Below, one piece after another: positions 34,443 to 45,370 of a stretch of 64,000 nt of DNA. The stretch covers positions 48,704,001 to 48,768,000 of the forward strand of contig BTCW01000012.1 in the NCBI GenBank assembly GCA_033239725.1, in the 5' to 3' direction. Position 1 is the stretch's first letter, and every line of letters starts with the position of its first letter. The notes beneath the pieces are model-generated. The model was not told the DNA's origin. It made no database searches and saw nothing but the letters and a program-made list of their open reading frames with translations. The position numbers were made by a program, and so were the translations under genes. The DNA is from Echinochloa phyllopogon. Its lineage: Eukaryota; Streptophyta; Magnoliopsida; Poales; Poaceae.

Positions 34443-35899
34443 TGTTGGCGGTCGTTACAGACCGATTTCCGAGCTCCAACCGAGTATAAAATAAATACAG
34501 TGGAACCAAACACTTTAGCTATAGGGCTTATCACCAACTATTTCCACAAGTTTTGGTGATTGTCCATTGTGCAGGTACAATATGGAGAAATACGTGATAT
34601 AGGGGTCGAAAGTGACCGATTCGGCCGAACGACAAGATTCGGCCGAACGACAAGATTCGGCCGGTTACCCCCCTTACCCGTACAAGCCACCAGGAGCCGT
34701 CCACGTCAACGATGACCAAGCAACAACAACACACGACACGTGGACGACCGCCACTTCATCCTGGACCAATGCCACGTCACTCCGGGCCTGTACAACACGA
34801 ATCCAATCAAGAGAAAGCAGCCTAGAGCAACCCAGGACCAGAGGCGGTGCTATGGGGCCGGCCATGGGCCAGGACGGTTCGGCCGAACCCAGGCCTTCGG
34901 CCAAACCGCCCCCAGCTGGGAACCGCCTCCCCAGGCTGAATCCTGGCCCTTGGAGCAAAGTGCGGTGGATCCACTGGTTCGGCCGAACCAGAGGATTCGG
35001 CCGAACCAGGATCTTCAGCTGAACCAGGATCGTCGGCCAAATTAGGGGAATCGCCTCCCTGGGCCCCTTGGCGGTTACTCCACCCATAACCGCAATAACT
35101 TGCTATAAATGGAGGCCTCCAGCACCTGCAATCACACACAACACAAGAGAGAAGTTCCTTAGCGAAGCTCTGCCACTTTCATAATTAGAAGATAGGGATA
35201 GAGGAGAGGTCAGCGTCCGGAGAGGAGCCGGAGTGTCGGCCCCTCTTCCAGCTGTACCTCTACGGATGCGGCTCTGCTTCGAGTAACATCCGGGTCGTGT
35301 CTGGTAACTCTTGTATCTCTTCCTGATTAATTGAGTAGTAAGTTCTACTTTTATTTACTTGTTGGTTCTTCGTTCAATGCTTAGTTGATTGGTATAATTG
35401 TATACTGGTTGCTTAGATATGTATTAACCGACTAGTGTAGGCGTGGTGCCTATACTTGAGGTTAACTTAGTTTGTCCTCGAGTCTACGAAGGTGGTAGCC
35501 GTTAGGTGGTGACAGCCCTATACGGCCTACATAGTCTGTCACGTTCGTCTCGACCTGCAGGATCCCAGAGTGTAGGATTGGTGACACCCCTTCTCATCCC
35601 TTTCTGCGTGTCATAGGTTCTATTGTCCCGAAGGAAGTATCTGTCTGTATCCTCTGATCCGCTCAGTTAATCAGTAGAGTGCCTCTATCATACTCGTACC
35701 CTCTCATCGCTTCTCTTCCCTCTCTGTTGTTGTCGTCCACTTCATCCATCCCATTCCATAACCCTTGGACAACTTAGTTTAGAATTAGTTCACTTCTCGT
35801 TCCTCGTGGAAATTGATACATTGGAATACTCCTGGGTGAAAGCAACATCAGTATCCGTTCGCTTGCGGATTTATCTGTAGGCCGTAAGGAGTGCCAACA
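34443..35899 (+). repeat. 5' LTR of Athila copy 1 (1457 bp)
   Basis: Starts TGTTGGCGG, ends GTGCCAACA. It contains several TTCGGCCGAA palindromes (34620, 34638, 34878, 34978, 34996), the first two within 18-bp tandem units, and a TATA-like CTATAAAT near 35103. Confidence 0.93.
35103..35110 (+). promoter_or_regulatory. TATA-like element in Athila LTR
   Basis: CTATAAATGG follows the palindrome-rich segment and is repeated in the 3' LTR near 43653. It is the most plausible core promoter in this LTR. Confidence 0.45.
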
Positions 35900-35906
35900 A
35901 GCTTTT

Positions 35907-35924
35907 TGGCATCGTTGCCGGGGA
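35907..35924 (+). other. Primer-binding site, tRNA-Asp type
   Basis: TGGCATCGTTGCCGGGGA matches the tRNA-Asp complement used by Athila-type elements except for two adjacent bases. Confidence 0.75.
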
Positions 35925-35959
35925 ACGGTAGCTGTTCTAATTCCAAACCCAAGTTGTCC

Positions 35960-36865
35960 ATGTACCCCACCGTCCACCACAAGGATTCCACTCTTACCTT
36001 ACGTCAACATTTGGCTCCAAAGGGCAATTGTTTGGAGCCTCCACCATCATCGCATCCCATCCACACACCCGGCTATGAGCTGCGTCCCGGCTTCATAGCC
36101 ATGGTTCGAGAGCAAACATTCTCAGGAACGAATACTGAGAGTCCCTATGTGCATTTACGATAGTTTGAGCAACTCTGCTCTTGCCTCACCATATCAGGCA
36201 TGACACAAGAGACGCTCAAATGGAAGCTATTCCCGTTTTCATTAACGGGAGCAGCAAAGAAATGGTACTCTCTGTCTGTCCGTTTTCATTAAGGGAGCTA
36301 GGAAATCCTGAGAGAAAAATTCTGCCTAAACTTCTTCCCAGTTTCCAAGGTAGCCAGCCTCCGAATCGATATCCTTACCTTTAAGCAATTAGAGGGAGAG
36401 TCGTTAGGAGCTGCCTGGGCTTGTTTCAAGCGATTTTTGGCATCCGTTCCAGACCTAGGCTTATCAGAACCTATAATTCTACAACACTTCAGCCTTGGCC
36501 TCTGTCCCGTAGCCACCACTTTCTTGAACTCCGCTTCAGGAGGGTCGTTCTCTCATTTGACTCCCAGTGAAGCGAGGATAATCTTGGATCGTATCCTGGA
36601 TGACACTCCCTACACTGGAGTTTATGACGAACTCCCCGATGAAGAAGAGAAGCAGCCCGAACCTGAAGAGCCTACATGTTCTCAATCCAAATCTATCAGC
36701 TCTTCCATTCCATCAGAACCTGACGCTCATTTTGAACCACAACCATATTCTAGCCTGGACTACTATGAGCCGCTCTACACCACTCCCTATGATTTTGACG
36801 ATGATCTATTCGAGGACATCGGGAGTGCAACAAGTTTTTCCATTGGAACAACGTGTAGAGTATAA
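35960..36865 (+). pseudogene. Athila copy 1 gag
   Basis: ATG at 35960 opens an Athila-type Gag (FIAMVREQTFSG, then LREFEQLCSCL after a TAG at 36161-36163 where Glu is expected, then WKLFPFSLTG). A small duplication around 36235-36300 repeats CCGTTTTCATTAA and disturbs the middle. The same frame resumes to 36865 with GAAWACFKRFL, LLILQHF-like and GGSFSHLTPSEARIILDRIL motifs, then an acidic tail. No zinc knuckle is visible. Confidence 0.8.
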
Positions 36866-39038
36866 GGATCAACCTCCCGACAAGGAAGAATTGGAATATC
36901 AGAGGGAGTACTTAGGATGTCTCTCTACTGTGATGAGTCGGGAATGGCTAGAAGAGGCTGAAGCCTCAATCGAGGTCGTTAAGATGCCCAAGGGAATCCG
37001 AACAATCTTTTGTGAAGTTATGGGCATAGACAAGGAAATCTGGTACGACCCGAGCCTCGGAATCAACATAATCTCTAGCTCTTTGGTGTGAGCTCAACTC
37101 CCCGATGAACCATGGTCATCATCTCAAAAACGTCTAAGGTTCACATCGAGAAGGATCATCGATTGTTTAGGGATCTTGCGGGTCACACCCGTTAAGATTA
37201 ATGACCCTAAACTTTTCCTGGATTTCCATATCTTTGACCTGCCCAATGATTCCACACATTCCATCTTTATTGGTAGGCCAATCATGAAAATCCTGGAAAA
37301 TTCACCAACAAACCAGCTAGTAGAACTTAGGATCGGAGAGGAACTTGTCCTTGTCTCTTATTCTCATTCTTTGAACACTCCAATAGAGGCAGACCCCGAT
37401 CCTGATCCCGTAGAGGAGGCCATGTCCACCTCTTTGACCGACCTAGAACCGCCCATTCCAGAAGAAGATATCCCGTTCTTCTCAGAGGAAGAGGAAACCC
37501 ATCCACCCATCAAGCTCGACACGAACGAAACTCCAAAACCATCTCCTATCAAGCTCAAACCTCTTCCTCCTGGACTAAGGTACGCCTTCCTCTTTGAGGA
37601 CAAACAAACTCCAGTGATCATTAGTGATAAGTTATCCGAAGTAGAAACCCAACAACTCATCACTATCCTGGAGAAGAATCGATCGATCTTAGGATACTCT
37701 CTCCAAGACCTAAAGGGGATTAGCCCAAACCTCTATACCCACCGTATCCCAATCGATTCTAAGGCAACACCGTCTCGAGAACCTCAACGACGGTTGAATA
37801 ATGCCATGAGGGAAGTTGTGAAAAAGGAAGTCCTCAAACTCCTTCACGCTGGGATTATCTACCCGGTTCCCAATAGTGAATGGGTTAGCCCCGTTCAAGT
37901 CGTTCCAAAGAAGGGAGGAATGACGGTTGTGTGCAATGACAAGAATGAACTCATCCCTCAGCGCACCGTCACTGGCTGGCGTATGTGTATCGATTATCGT
38001 AAACTCAATAAAGCCACCAAGAAAGACCATTTCCCCCTTCCGTTCATAGACGAGATGCTTGAACGGTTAGCCAAACACTCTTTCTTCTGCTTCCTTGACG
38101 GTTACTCTGGATATCACCAAATTCCAATCCATCCAGATGATAAAAGTAAAACCACGTTCACATGCCCCTATGGGACGTATGCCTATTGGCGGATGTCCTT
38201 CGGGTTGTGTAACGCACCTGCCTCCTTTCAACGTTGCATGATGTCCATCTTCTCTGATATGATTGAGGAGATTATGGAAGTGTTCATGGATGATTTCTCA
38301 GTTTACGGGAAGACCTTTACCGAATGCCTGAAAAATCTAGACAAGGTCCTCTAGAGGTGTCAAGAGAAACACCTTGTCCTAAACTGGGAAAAGTGCCATT
38401 TTATGGTACGAGAAGGGATTGTTCTAGGACATAGGGTGTCAGAACGTGGAATTGAGGTTGAGCGAGCGAAGATAGAAGTGATTGAGCAACTTCCACCTCC
38501 CACAAATGTTAAGGGGATTCGTAGTTTCCTTGGCCATGCCGGATTCTATAGACGATTCATCAAAAACTTTTCCCAGATATCTCGGCCCTTTACCAATCTT
38601 CTAGCCAAGGAAGCTCCCTTCGTTTTCGATGAGGAGTATTACACAGCCTTTCACACCCTCAAGAAAGGTCTCATTTCCGCTCCCATCATCCAGCCTCCCG
38701 ACTGGAATCTACCATTTGAAATCATGTGTGATGCGAGCGACTATGCTGTAGGAGCTGTGTTGGGCCAAACCAAGGACAAGAAGCACTATGCTATCTCATA
38801 TGCCAGAAAAACGCTTACAGGGCCCCAGCTCAACTATGCAACCACGGAGAAGGAGCTCTTAGCGGTCGTGTTTGCTATAGACAAATTCCGGTCCTACCTA
38901 GTCGGGGCCAAGGTCATAGTCTATTCAGACCACGCTGCTTTGAAGTACCTATTAACCAAAAAGGATGCGAAACCGAGACTCATCCGCTGGATTCATCTAC
39001 TCCAAGAATTTGACATCGAGATAAGGGATAAGAAATGA
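36866..39038 (+). pseudogene. Athila copy 1 pol: protease, reverse transcriptase and RNase H
   Basis: A retropepsin-like region (about 36866-37330) is broken by a TGA at 37089-37091. RT follows from about 37750 (WVSPVQVVPKKGG, CIDYRKLN, FCFLDGYSGYHQI) with an intact FMDD catalytic motif at 38283-38294. TAG at 38352-38354 interrupts the frame after LDKVL. RNase H (CDASDYAVGAVL, TEKELLAVVFAIDK, YSDHAALKYLL) ends at a TGA at 39036-39038. These would make element cDNA in the cytoplasmic particle. Confidence 0.88.
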
Positions 39039-40382
39039 GTAGAGAACTCAGTGGCTGACCACTTGTCTCGAATGCAAGTCCCGTCCGATCTTCCCATCGA
39101 TGATTTTTTGCGGGACGACACGCTCCTTAAGGTCACCACTGTCGACCCGTGGTATGCCAACATAGTGAACTACATGGTGACCGGGTATGTCCCACCTGGA
39201 GAAAAGACTGGCTTATGAGAGCCGACTCCACCTATGGGACGACCCATACCTCTTCAGGATATGTAGTGACAGACTCCTTAGACGCCGTATACCAGCGCAC
39301 AAGGCTTATAAAATCCTGGAGAGGTGCCATGCAGCCCCATACGGGGGTCACTATGGTGCATTTCACACTAATGCAAAAGTCTGGCAATGTGGTTTCTACT
39401 GGCCCAGCATGTACGAAGATGCTAAGGCATTCGTCATGAGGTGCCCATGTTGCCAGAAACACAGGAATATAAACACTAGAGATGCAATGCCACTAACCAG
39501 CAATCTCCAAGTAGAAATCTTTGATGTTTGGGGGATTGACTTCATGGGTCCTTTCCCGAACTCAGAGGGCTACAAATTCATCCTAGTGGCAGTAGACTAC
39601 GTCTCTAAGTGGGTGGAAGCCTTGCCTTGTGTGGCCACCGATGCTAGGAGCACAAAACGGATGTTTCATGAGATTATCTTTCCCCGTTTTGGAGTTCCTA
39701 GGATGGTCATTAGCAATGGAGGCTCCCACTTTATCGACTCAGCATTCCGTAGGTATCTCTCAAGTTTGGGGGTGCAGCACAACGTAGCTACACCCTATCA
39801 CCCCCAAACTAGTAGTCAAGCAGAAACTTCAAACAAGTAGATTATGAACATTCTGCAGAAGACCGTAAATGAGATGGGAAAACACTTGAAGGATAAACTG
39901 CCAGATGCACTCTGGGCGGCTTATAAAACACCCATAGGAATGACCCCATATCAACTGGTCTATGGCAAGACCTACCACTTACCAGTAGAGATGAAGTTTA
40001 GAGCTCACTGGGCCATTAGGAAGTGGGGTATGAACCTTCCAGCAGCCAGCCTCAAACGGAAAACCCAGCATACCACAGCTCCCGGCTATACAAAGAACGG
40101 ACCAAGAGATGGCATGACAAAAGGATTAAGGTCAAAACGTTCAAGCCGGGAGACAAGGTCCTCGTCTTCAATTCCCGTGTCAGACTTTTCGGTCATGGGA
40201 AACTAAGAAGCAAATGGGATGGCCCATTCACAGTGATCAACGCTGCATCTCATGGGGCCATCACTTTGCAAAGTGCGGATGGGAATACCTTCAAGGTTAA
40301 CGGGCAACGGTTGAAGATCTTCCTGGAACCAGAACCTCCGCCACTCGACGATTTAGATGTTGTCGAGTTCATAGAACTCTGA
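39039..40382 (+). pseudogene. Athila copy 1 integrase
   Basis: The HHCC zinc region (HAAPYGGHYGAFHT ... CPCCQKH) and the core follow from 39187 after a frameshift. The first Asp is present in GIDFMGPFP. The second Asp is Asn (AAT, 39715-39717, in VISNGGSHF; copy 2 keeps Asp). The Glu is present in QAETSNK, directly before a TAG at 39838-39840. A further frameshift near 40060 leads to the C-terminal region (KVKTFKPGDKVLVFNSRVRL) ending at 40380-40382. Loss of the second Asp should abolish strand transfer. Confidence 0.87.
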
Positions 40383-40771
40383 AACCCGTCCGTTAAATCC
40401 GGCCCAAATCCTTCAATTCCAAACCTTTCTAGGCCAAAACCCCCTCAAACCTCAAAACCCCTGACCAAAGGCACGAGACTCGACCTGGCCCGCACACCTG
40501 GAGACCCAGGGGCCAGTTCGGCCGAACTGGACCGATTCGGGTGAATTGGCCAGTTCGCCCGAAGGCTAGGGTTCGGCCGAATCAGGCCCCCTGGTCCTCT
40601 GTGTGGATATTTGCCTATGGACTCATCTATAGTTGAGCCTATCCCAAAATCCGTGAGTGAAACATCAGGAATCTCATTTTTCGATCGGGAGAAACATCGA
40701 TAAAAGCCAGGGGGTTTGTGTCGACTCCCTCATCCCATCTACAAGCTTCCTTGCCCATACACACAACCACC
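40383..40771 (+). other. Non-coding spacer after Athila integrase
   Basis: Contains TTCGGCCGAA at 40517 and 40572 and related half-sites. No gene is seen before the accessory ORF. Confidence 0.6.
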
Positions 40772-41635
40772 ATGGCCTTCTCCTGCTCCAAAGATACATC
40801 TTCAACCAAGGGAGTACACACAACCACCATGGCCTCCTCCTGCTCCAAAGATACATCTTCAACCAAGGGATCTAGCCTCGCCAGCCAGATTGGCGAGTCT
40901 CCCCGACATGAGCAAGCGTTCCGCGTTGCTGACGTTGAGCTGTCAGGCGATGGGCAGCGAGGAAGGGTGCATGCCCGCAGCCCTATGAGGCGGTCCAACT
41001 CCCCACACCGCTCTCCGTCAGCGACGTTCAACGCCTTCGCACCGGTGAAGGCGATCAAGAAGCCCCCTCGCTCACCCATCGCCAGGGCGCCCCACTACTG
41101 GGCAGCTGCGCCCGAAGTCGGCATCCTCCACAAGGGTGCTGGACTTCGCGCTCGCTGCAGTCAAGGAGGAGAGCACGAAGACGCCGGACTATACACCTGA
41201 TAGTCCGCCCTGTTTCAGCATAAGGGCGAGCGCACCGCCACGGGGTACGGCAAGGTGTTGGTCCCGCCGTTGAACTGGGACGAGATCGGACTGACAGAGT
41301 CCTCCCAGTCTACTCCTCCGTGGCGGAACCCCAGAGTTCAGCGCCGCAGGCAGCCTCCAACCATCAAGGGGCCGCCAGGAAATATGGAGTTCTCCGATGA
41401 GGAGAAGGACGAGGAGGAGGAGGAGAAGCCGCCCACACTAGAGAGCCTGCGGGTGGAGCTGGCACAAGCACGCCAGCGGATAAACCACCTGGAGAAGTAA
41501 GTGGCGGAAGCAAAGCTAGCGCACCTAGAGACGGAGGACAAGATGGAAGTCCTCCGCAAGGGCTTGTGCGCCAAGATCAAGAGGCTTGCCAGAGCCACAG
41601 GACACTCGGACCTTTACGACCCACTTGTAGAATAG
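40772..41635 (+). pseudogene. Athila accessory 3' ORF, copy 1 (disrupted)
   Basis: The frame starts at ATG 40772 or 40829. A 57-bp in-frame tandem duplication repeats the start (MAFSCSKDTSSTKG, MASSCSKDTSSTKG). A Ser/Pro/Arg-rich region follows, then at least two frameshifts (near 41095 and 41222), an acidic run (DEEKDEEEEEKPP, about 41395-41435), a probable coiled coil, a stop after HLEK at 41498-41500, and a conserved C-terminal block (RLARATGHSDL) ending with TAG at 41633-41635. Copy 2 carries the same ORF at 55596-56435. No signal peptide or membrane segment is visible, so it is not an obvious env. I do not recognise the family. Confidence 0.75.
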
Positions 41636-43050
41636 TATCATGCGGTCGTTTCGTTTTTAGATAGAGCACCGTTAGAGTGGTTTGCTAGTTTGTTTATTTC
41701 ATTTATTTCCTTTAGAATATTGTTTAGGTTGCTCTGAACTATTTCCCTTCCCAAATATTTTGTTTCCAATCTTAGCTTGATGAATAAATAAAATTAGAGT
41801 TGAATGCAAAAAGAATAAAATTATTGCTCCGGTTGGTGCATTTGAGCCAACCGGAGATTGCCCTGTTTAACGAAAAAGATACATGAGTACAGGACGACAC
41901 AGGAGCAACCCGACATGACGAAGCACGCACCGAGCCACTTCGGCCGAACCAGCTGGTTCGGGCGAATTGGGCAATTCGACCGAACCCACCAGTTCGGCCG
42001 AACTAGCCTGGCTCGTCCCGCTCGCGCACCTACACGCTGGTTTGCACTCTTCCCCCTGACCACTTTTTTTGTGTTGCCACGTTTCGAAATTTTGATCAAT
42101 GCATGCCTCACATAAATGAAACGTTCTCGGTTTTTGTTTTATACCATGAACTTGCCTATTGCTTATTTCAAACCTAGTATCTTTTTCCTGTGAAATATTT
42201 CATGATAGGACCACCCTGATCTAGGTTGTTGATGATTGTGATATGTCTCGATAAATCAAAGCACTTGTTCATTCCACCATTCGGGAGAATTTAAATTTTG
42301 AAAACATAAAACTATACCCTATCCCTTCATCCTGTCCACTACTTCCAACATACACATATGCTTGAGAGTTTATTCCTGAGAAACTTGTTATGGCTAGTAC
42401 AAAGTCTTGTCGAATTTTGATGTCCCCGGAGATAATCATGTTTGCCCAAGGTTTATTGCAAGTATACTATCATTAGAGTGTAGTAGAAGTCCTCATGCTT
42501 TGGTGATAACCTGAAAAAAAAGAGAGAAAATAAAGGTCTCATGAAAGTCCAAATGAAAAAAAGAGAGAAAGAAAAGAAAAAAAAAATCCCCAAAAAGGGA
42601 AGAGAAAAGAAAGGGGTCACAAAGCTGAGGACCGACATGAACTCTTCATCTTTAACTTGCAATCTGACAAAGGGCGACGATGAGAAACTCCGGGAAGCAA
42701 TCTTCAACTCGACAGAAGTACATGACTTGACACACCACATGAGAGACAAAGAAAAACACAAAAGAGAGTGAGTGAAAAGGAGTGACTCCAGAGTGATGAG
42801 AGTATCAGGGATGAAGGGACAAGGGTTATTTATTTGCGAAAATCAGAATGTAGGATGAGCAAGAGGATCTTGTTGTAAGAGCCGTTCCGACTATCAACCG
42901 CCCAAGATCTAGGGAATAGCCACTACAAACTCATAGGTATGGAGAAAAGTTTGGAATATTCAATATGCAATTATTCATTTCATGAAAGAACCCTTACCTT
43001 AGTCTTGCTCATATTTCAATTTCTTTACTCAGGACGAGCAAAGATCTAAG
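41636..43050 (+). other. Non-coding 3' region of Athila copy 1
   Basis: About 1.4 kb between the accessory ORF and the polypurine tract. It includes TTCGGCCGAA at 41939 and 41993, an A/G-rich tract near 42540-42610 and AT-rich sequence. Related sequence occurs in copy 2 (54177-55595). No gene is recognised. Confidence 0.6.
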
Positions 43051-43062
43051 TTTGGGGGAGCT
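43051..43062 (+). other. Polypurine tract of Athila copy 1
   Basis: TTTGGGGGAGCT directly precedes the 3' LTR start TGTTGGCGG. Confidence 0.85.
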
Positions 43063-44483
43063 TGTTGGCGGTCATTACGGACCGATTTCCGACATCCAAC
43101 CGAGTATAAAATGAATACAATGGAACCAAACACTTTAGCTATAGGGCTTATCACTAACTATTCCCACAAGTTTTGGTGATTGTCCATTGTGCAGGAACAA
43201 TATGGAGAAATACGTGCTATAGGGGTCGAAAGTGACCGATTCGGCCGGTTAACCCCCTTAGTCGTACAAGCCACCAGGAGCCGTCAACGATGACCAAGCA
43301 ACAACAACACATGACACGTGGACGACCGCCACTTCATCCTGGACCAATGCCACATCACTCTGGGCATGTACAACATGAATCCAATCAAGAGAAAGCAGCC
43401 CAGAGCAACCCAGGACCAGAGGCGGTGCTATGGGGCCGGCCATAGGCCAGGCCCGGTTCGGCCGAACCCAGGCCTTCGGCCGAACCGTCCCCGCCTCCCC
43501 AGGATGAATCCTGGCCCTTGGAGCAAAGGGCGATGGATCCACTGATTCGGTCGAACCAGAGGATTCACCCGAACCAGGATCTTCGGCCGAATCAGGGGAA
43601 CCGCCTCCCAGGACCCCTTGGCGGTTACTCCACCCATAACCGCCATCACTTGCTATAAATGGAGGCCTCCAGCACCTGCAATCACACACAACACAAGAGA
43701 GAAGTTCCTTAGCGAAGCTCTGCCACTTTCATAATTAGAAGATAGGGAGAGCGGAGAGGTGAGCGTCCGAAGAGGAGCCGGAGTGTCGGCCCCTCTTCCA
43801 GCTGTACCTCTACGGATGCGTCTCTGCTTCGAGTAACATCCGGGTCGTGTCTGGTAACTCTTGTATCTCTTCCTGATTAATTGAGCAGTGAGTTCTACTT
43901 TTATTTACTTGCTGGTTCTTCGTTCAATGCTTAGTTGATTGGTATAATTGTATACTGGTTGCTTGGCTTGGGTGCTTGTCTTTCTATAGGAGATAAGTAT
44001 TAACCGACTAGTGTAGGCGTGGTGCCTATACTTGAGGTTAACTTAGTTTGTCCCCGAGTCTACGGAGGTGGTAGCCGTTAGGTGGTGACAACCCTATACG
44101 GCCTACGTAGTCCGTCACGTTCGTCTCGGCCTGCAGGATCCCAGAGTGTAGGATTGGTGACACCCCTTCCATCCCTTTCTGCGTGTCATAGGTTCTATTG
44201 TCCCGAAGCAAGTATCTATATGTACCCTCTGATCCGCTCAGTTAATCAGTAGAGTGCCTCTATCATACTCGTACCCTCTCTACCCTCTCATCGCTTCTCT
44301 TCCCTCTTTGTTGTTGTCGTCCACTTCATCCATCCCATTCCATAACCCTTGGACAACTTAGTTTAGAATTAGTTCACTTCTCATTCCCCGTGGAAATCGA
44401 TACCTTGGAATACTCCCGGGTGAAAGCTACATCGGTATCCGTTCGCTTGCGGATTTATCTGTAGGCCGTAAGGAGTGCCAACA
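43063..44483 (+). repeat. 3' LTR of Athila copy 1 (1421 bp)
   Basis: Matches 34443-35899. It lacks the two extra 18-bp ATTCGGCCGAACGACAAG units present in the 5' LTR and has a 27-bp difference near 43975. TTCGGCCGAA occurs at 43457, 43475 and 43582. Confidence 0.93.
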
Positions 44484-44488
44484 CACAT
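44484..44488. repeat. Target-site duplication CACAT, right of Athila copy 1
   Basis: Matches 34438-34442. Confidence 0.9.
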
Positions 44489-45370
44489 TCAGCTCATCTA
44501 TCGGGATCTGCTCCTCAGGTACCTGCAAACATTTCTTCAACTGAGACACATGGAACACGTTGTGCACTCCGGCCAATTTTTTAGGTAGCTCTAGCTGATA
44601 TGCCACTTCGCCCATCCGTTCCAATATCTTGAAGGGTCCGATGTAATGAGGTGCTAGCTTGCCCTTGACATTAAACCTCTTCACGCCCCTCATCGATGAC
44701 ACCTTGAGATACACAAAGTCATCTACTTCGAAGGTGAGATCCCTCCGTCTGACATCAGCATTGCTATTCTGCATGGACTGTGCCACCTTCAAGTTCTGCC
44801 TGATCACTTGCACTTGACGCTCCGCCTCTCTGAGTATCTCAGGCCCAAAGACTTGACTCTCTCCAGTCTGATTCCAGAACAGTGGTGTTCTGCATTTTCT
44901 GCCATACAAAGCCTCGAACAGTGCCATCTGCTAAACTGCAACTTAGTGTCCATAGACTCATGCAGCTTCTGCCAGAAGTGTGAAGTGAACTGGTTACCAT
45001 GATGAGACACTATCCGCTTTGGCACTCCATGTAAACACACAATCCTTTCCATGTATAGCTCTGCTAATCTGGCCCCGGTGTAAGTAGTCTTCACTGGAAG
45101 AAAGTGTGCTACTTTGGTCAAGCGATCCATAATCACCCAAATGGAGTCAAATCCTCGCTGAGTGTGGGGCAGACCCGTTATGAAGTCCATACCAACTTCC
45201 TCCCATTTCCATTCCGGTATCTTCAAGGGCTGGAGTAATCCGGCTGGCCTCTGATGTTCAGCTTCGACTCTCTGACATGTGTCACATAGAGCCACATATG
45301 TTGCCACATCACGCTTCAATCCGTACCACCAGAATCTCTCTTTGATGTCTTGGTACATCTTCGTACTTCA
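44489..45370 (-). pseudogene. Tekay integrase (internal deletion)
   Basis: From the right: zinc-region end and core (MYQDIKERFWWYGLKRDVA, CDTCQRVKAE-like, GMDFITGLP with the first Asp). The second catalytic Asp, normally in VSDRG, is His (ATG on plus at 45002-45004, SHHG). Near 44930-44937 the frame jumps from the KLQFS motif to MALFEALYGRKCRTPLFWN, removing about 50 residues that in relatives hold the catalytic Glu. The C-terminal part (KGKLAPHYIGPFKILERMG, FHVSQLKKCL) runs to the nested insertion at 44488. A stop at 45368-45370 separates it from RNase H. Confidence 0.87.

Larger units (their letters stand above)
34443..44483 (+). mobile_element. Athila-like gypsy element, copy 1 (complete, nested in Tekay pol)
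   Basis: A 10.0-kb element with LTRs 34443-35899 and 43063-44483 and target duplications CACAT (34438-34442, 44484-44488). A tRNA-Asp-type primer site, gag, protease, RT, RNase H, integrase, a conserved accessory ORF, about 1.4 kb of non-coding sequence and a polypurine tract follow in order. Gag and pol match the Athila clade (REQTFSG ... SPYVHLREFEQL type gag; FMDDFSVYG RT). Multiple stops and a changed integrase aspartate make it inactive. The same family is the outer host (copy 2). Confidence 0.93.

Noticed and set aside
34612..35139. Open frames of 100-137 codons on both strands in the Athila LTR
   Set aside because: Produced by the GC-rich palindrome repeats; they differ between the two LTRs and have no family match.
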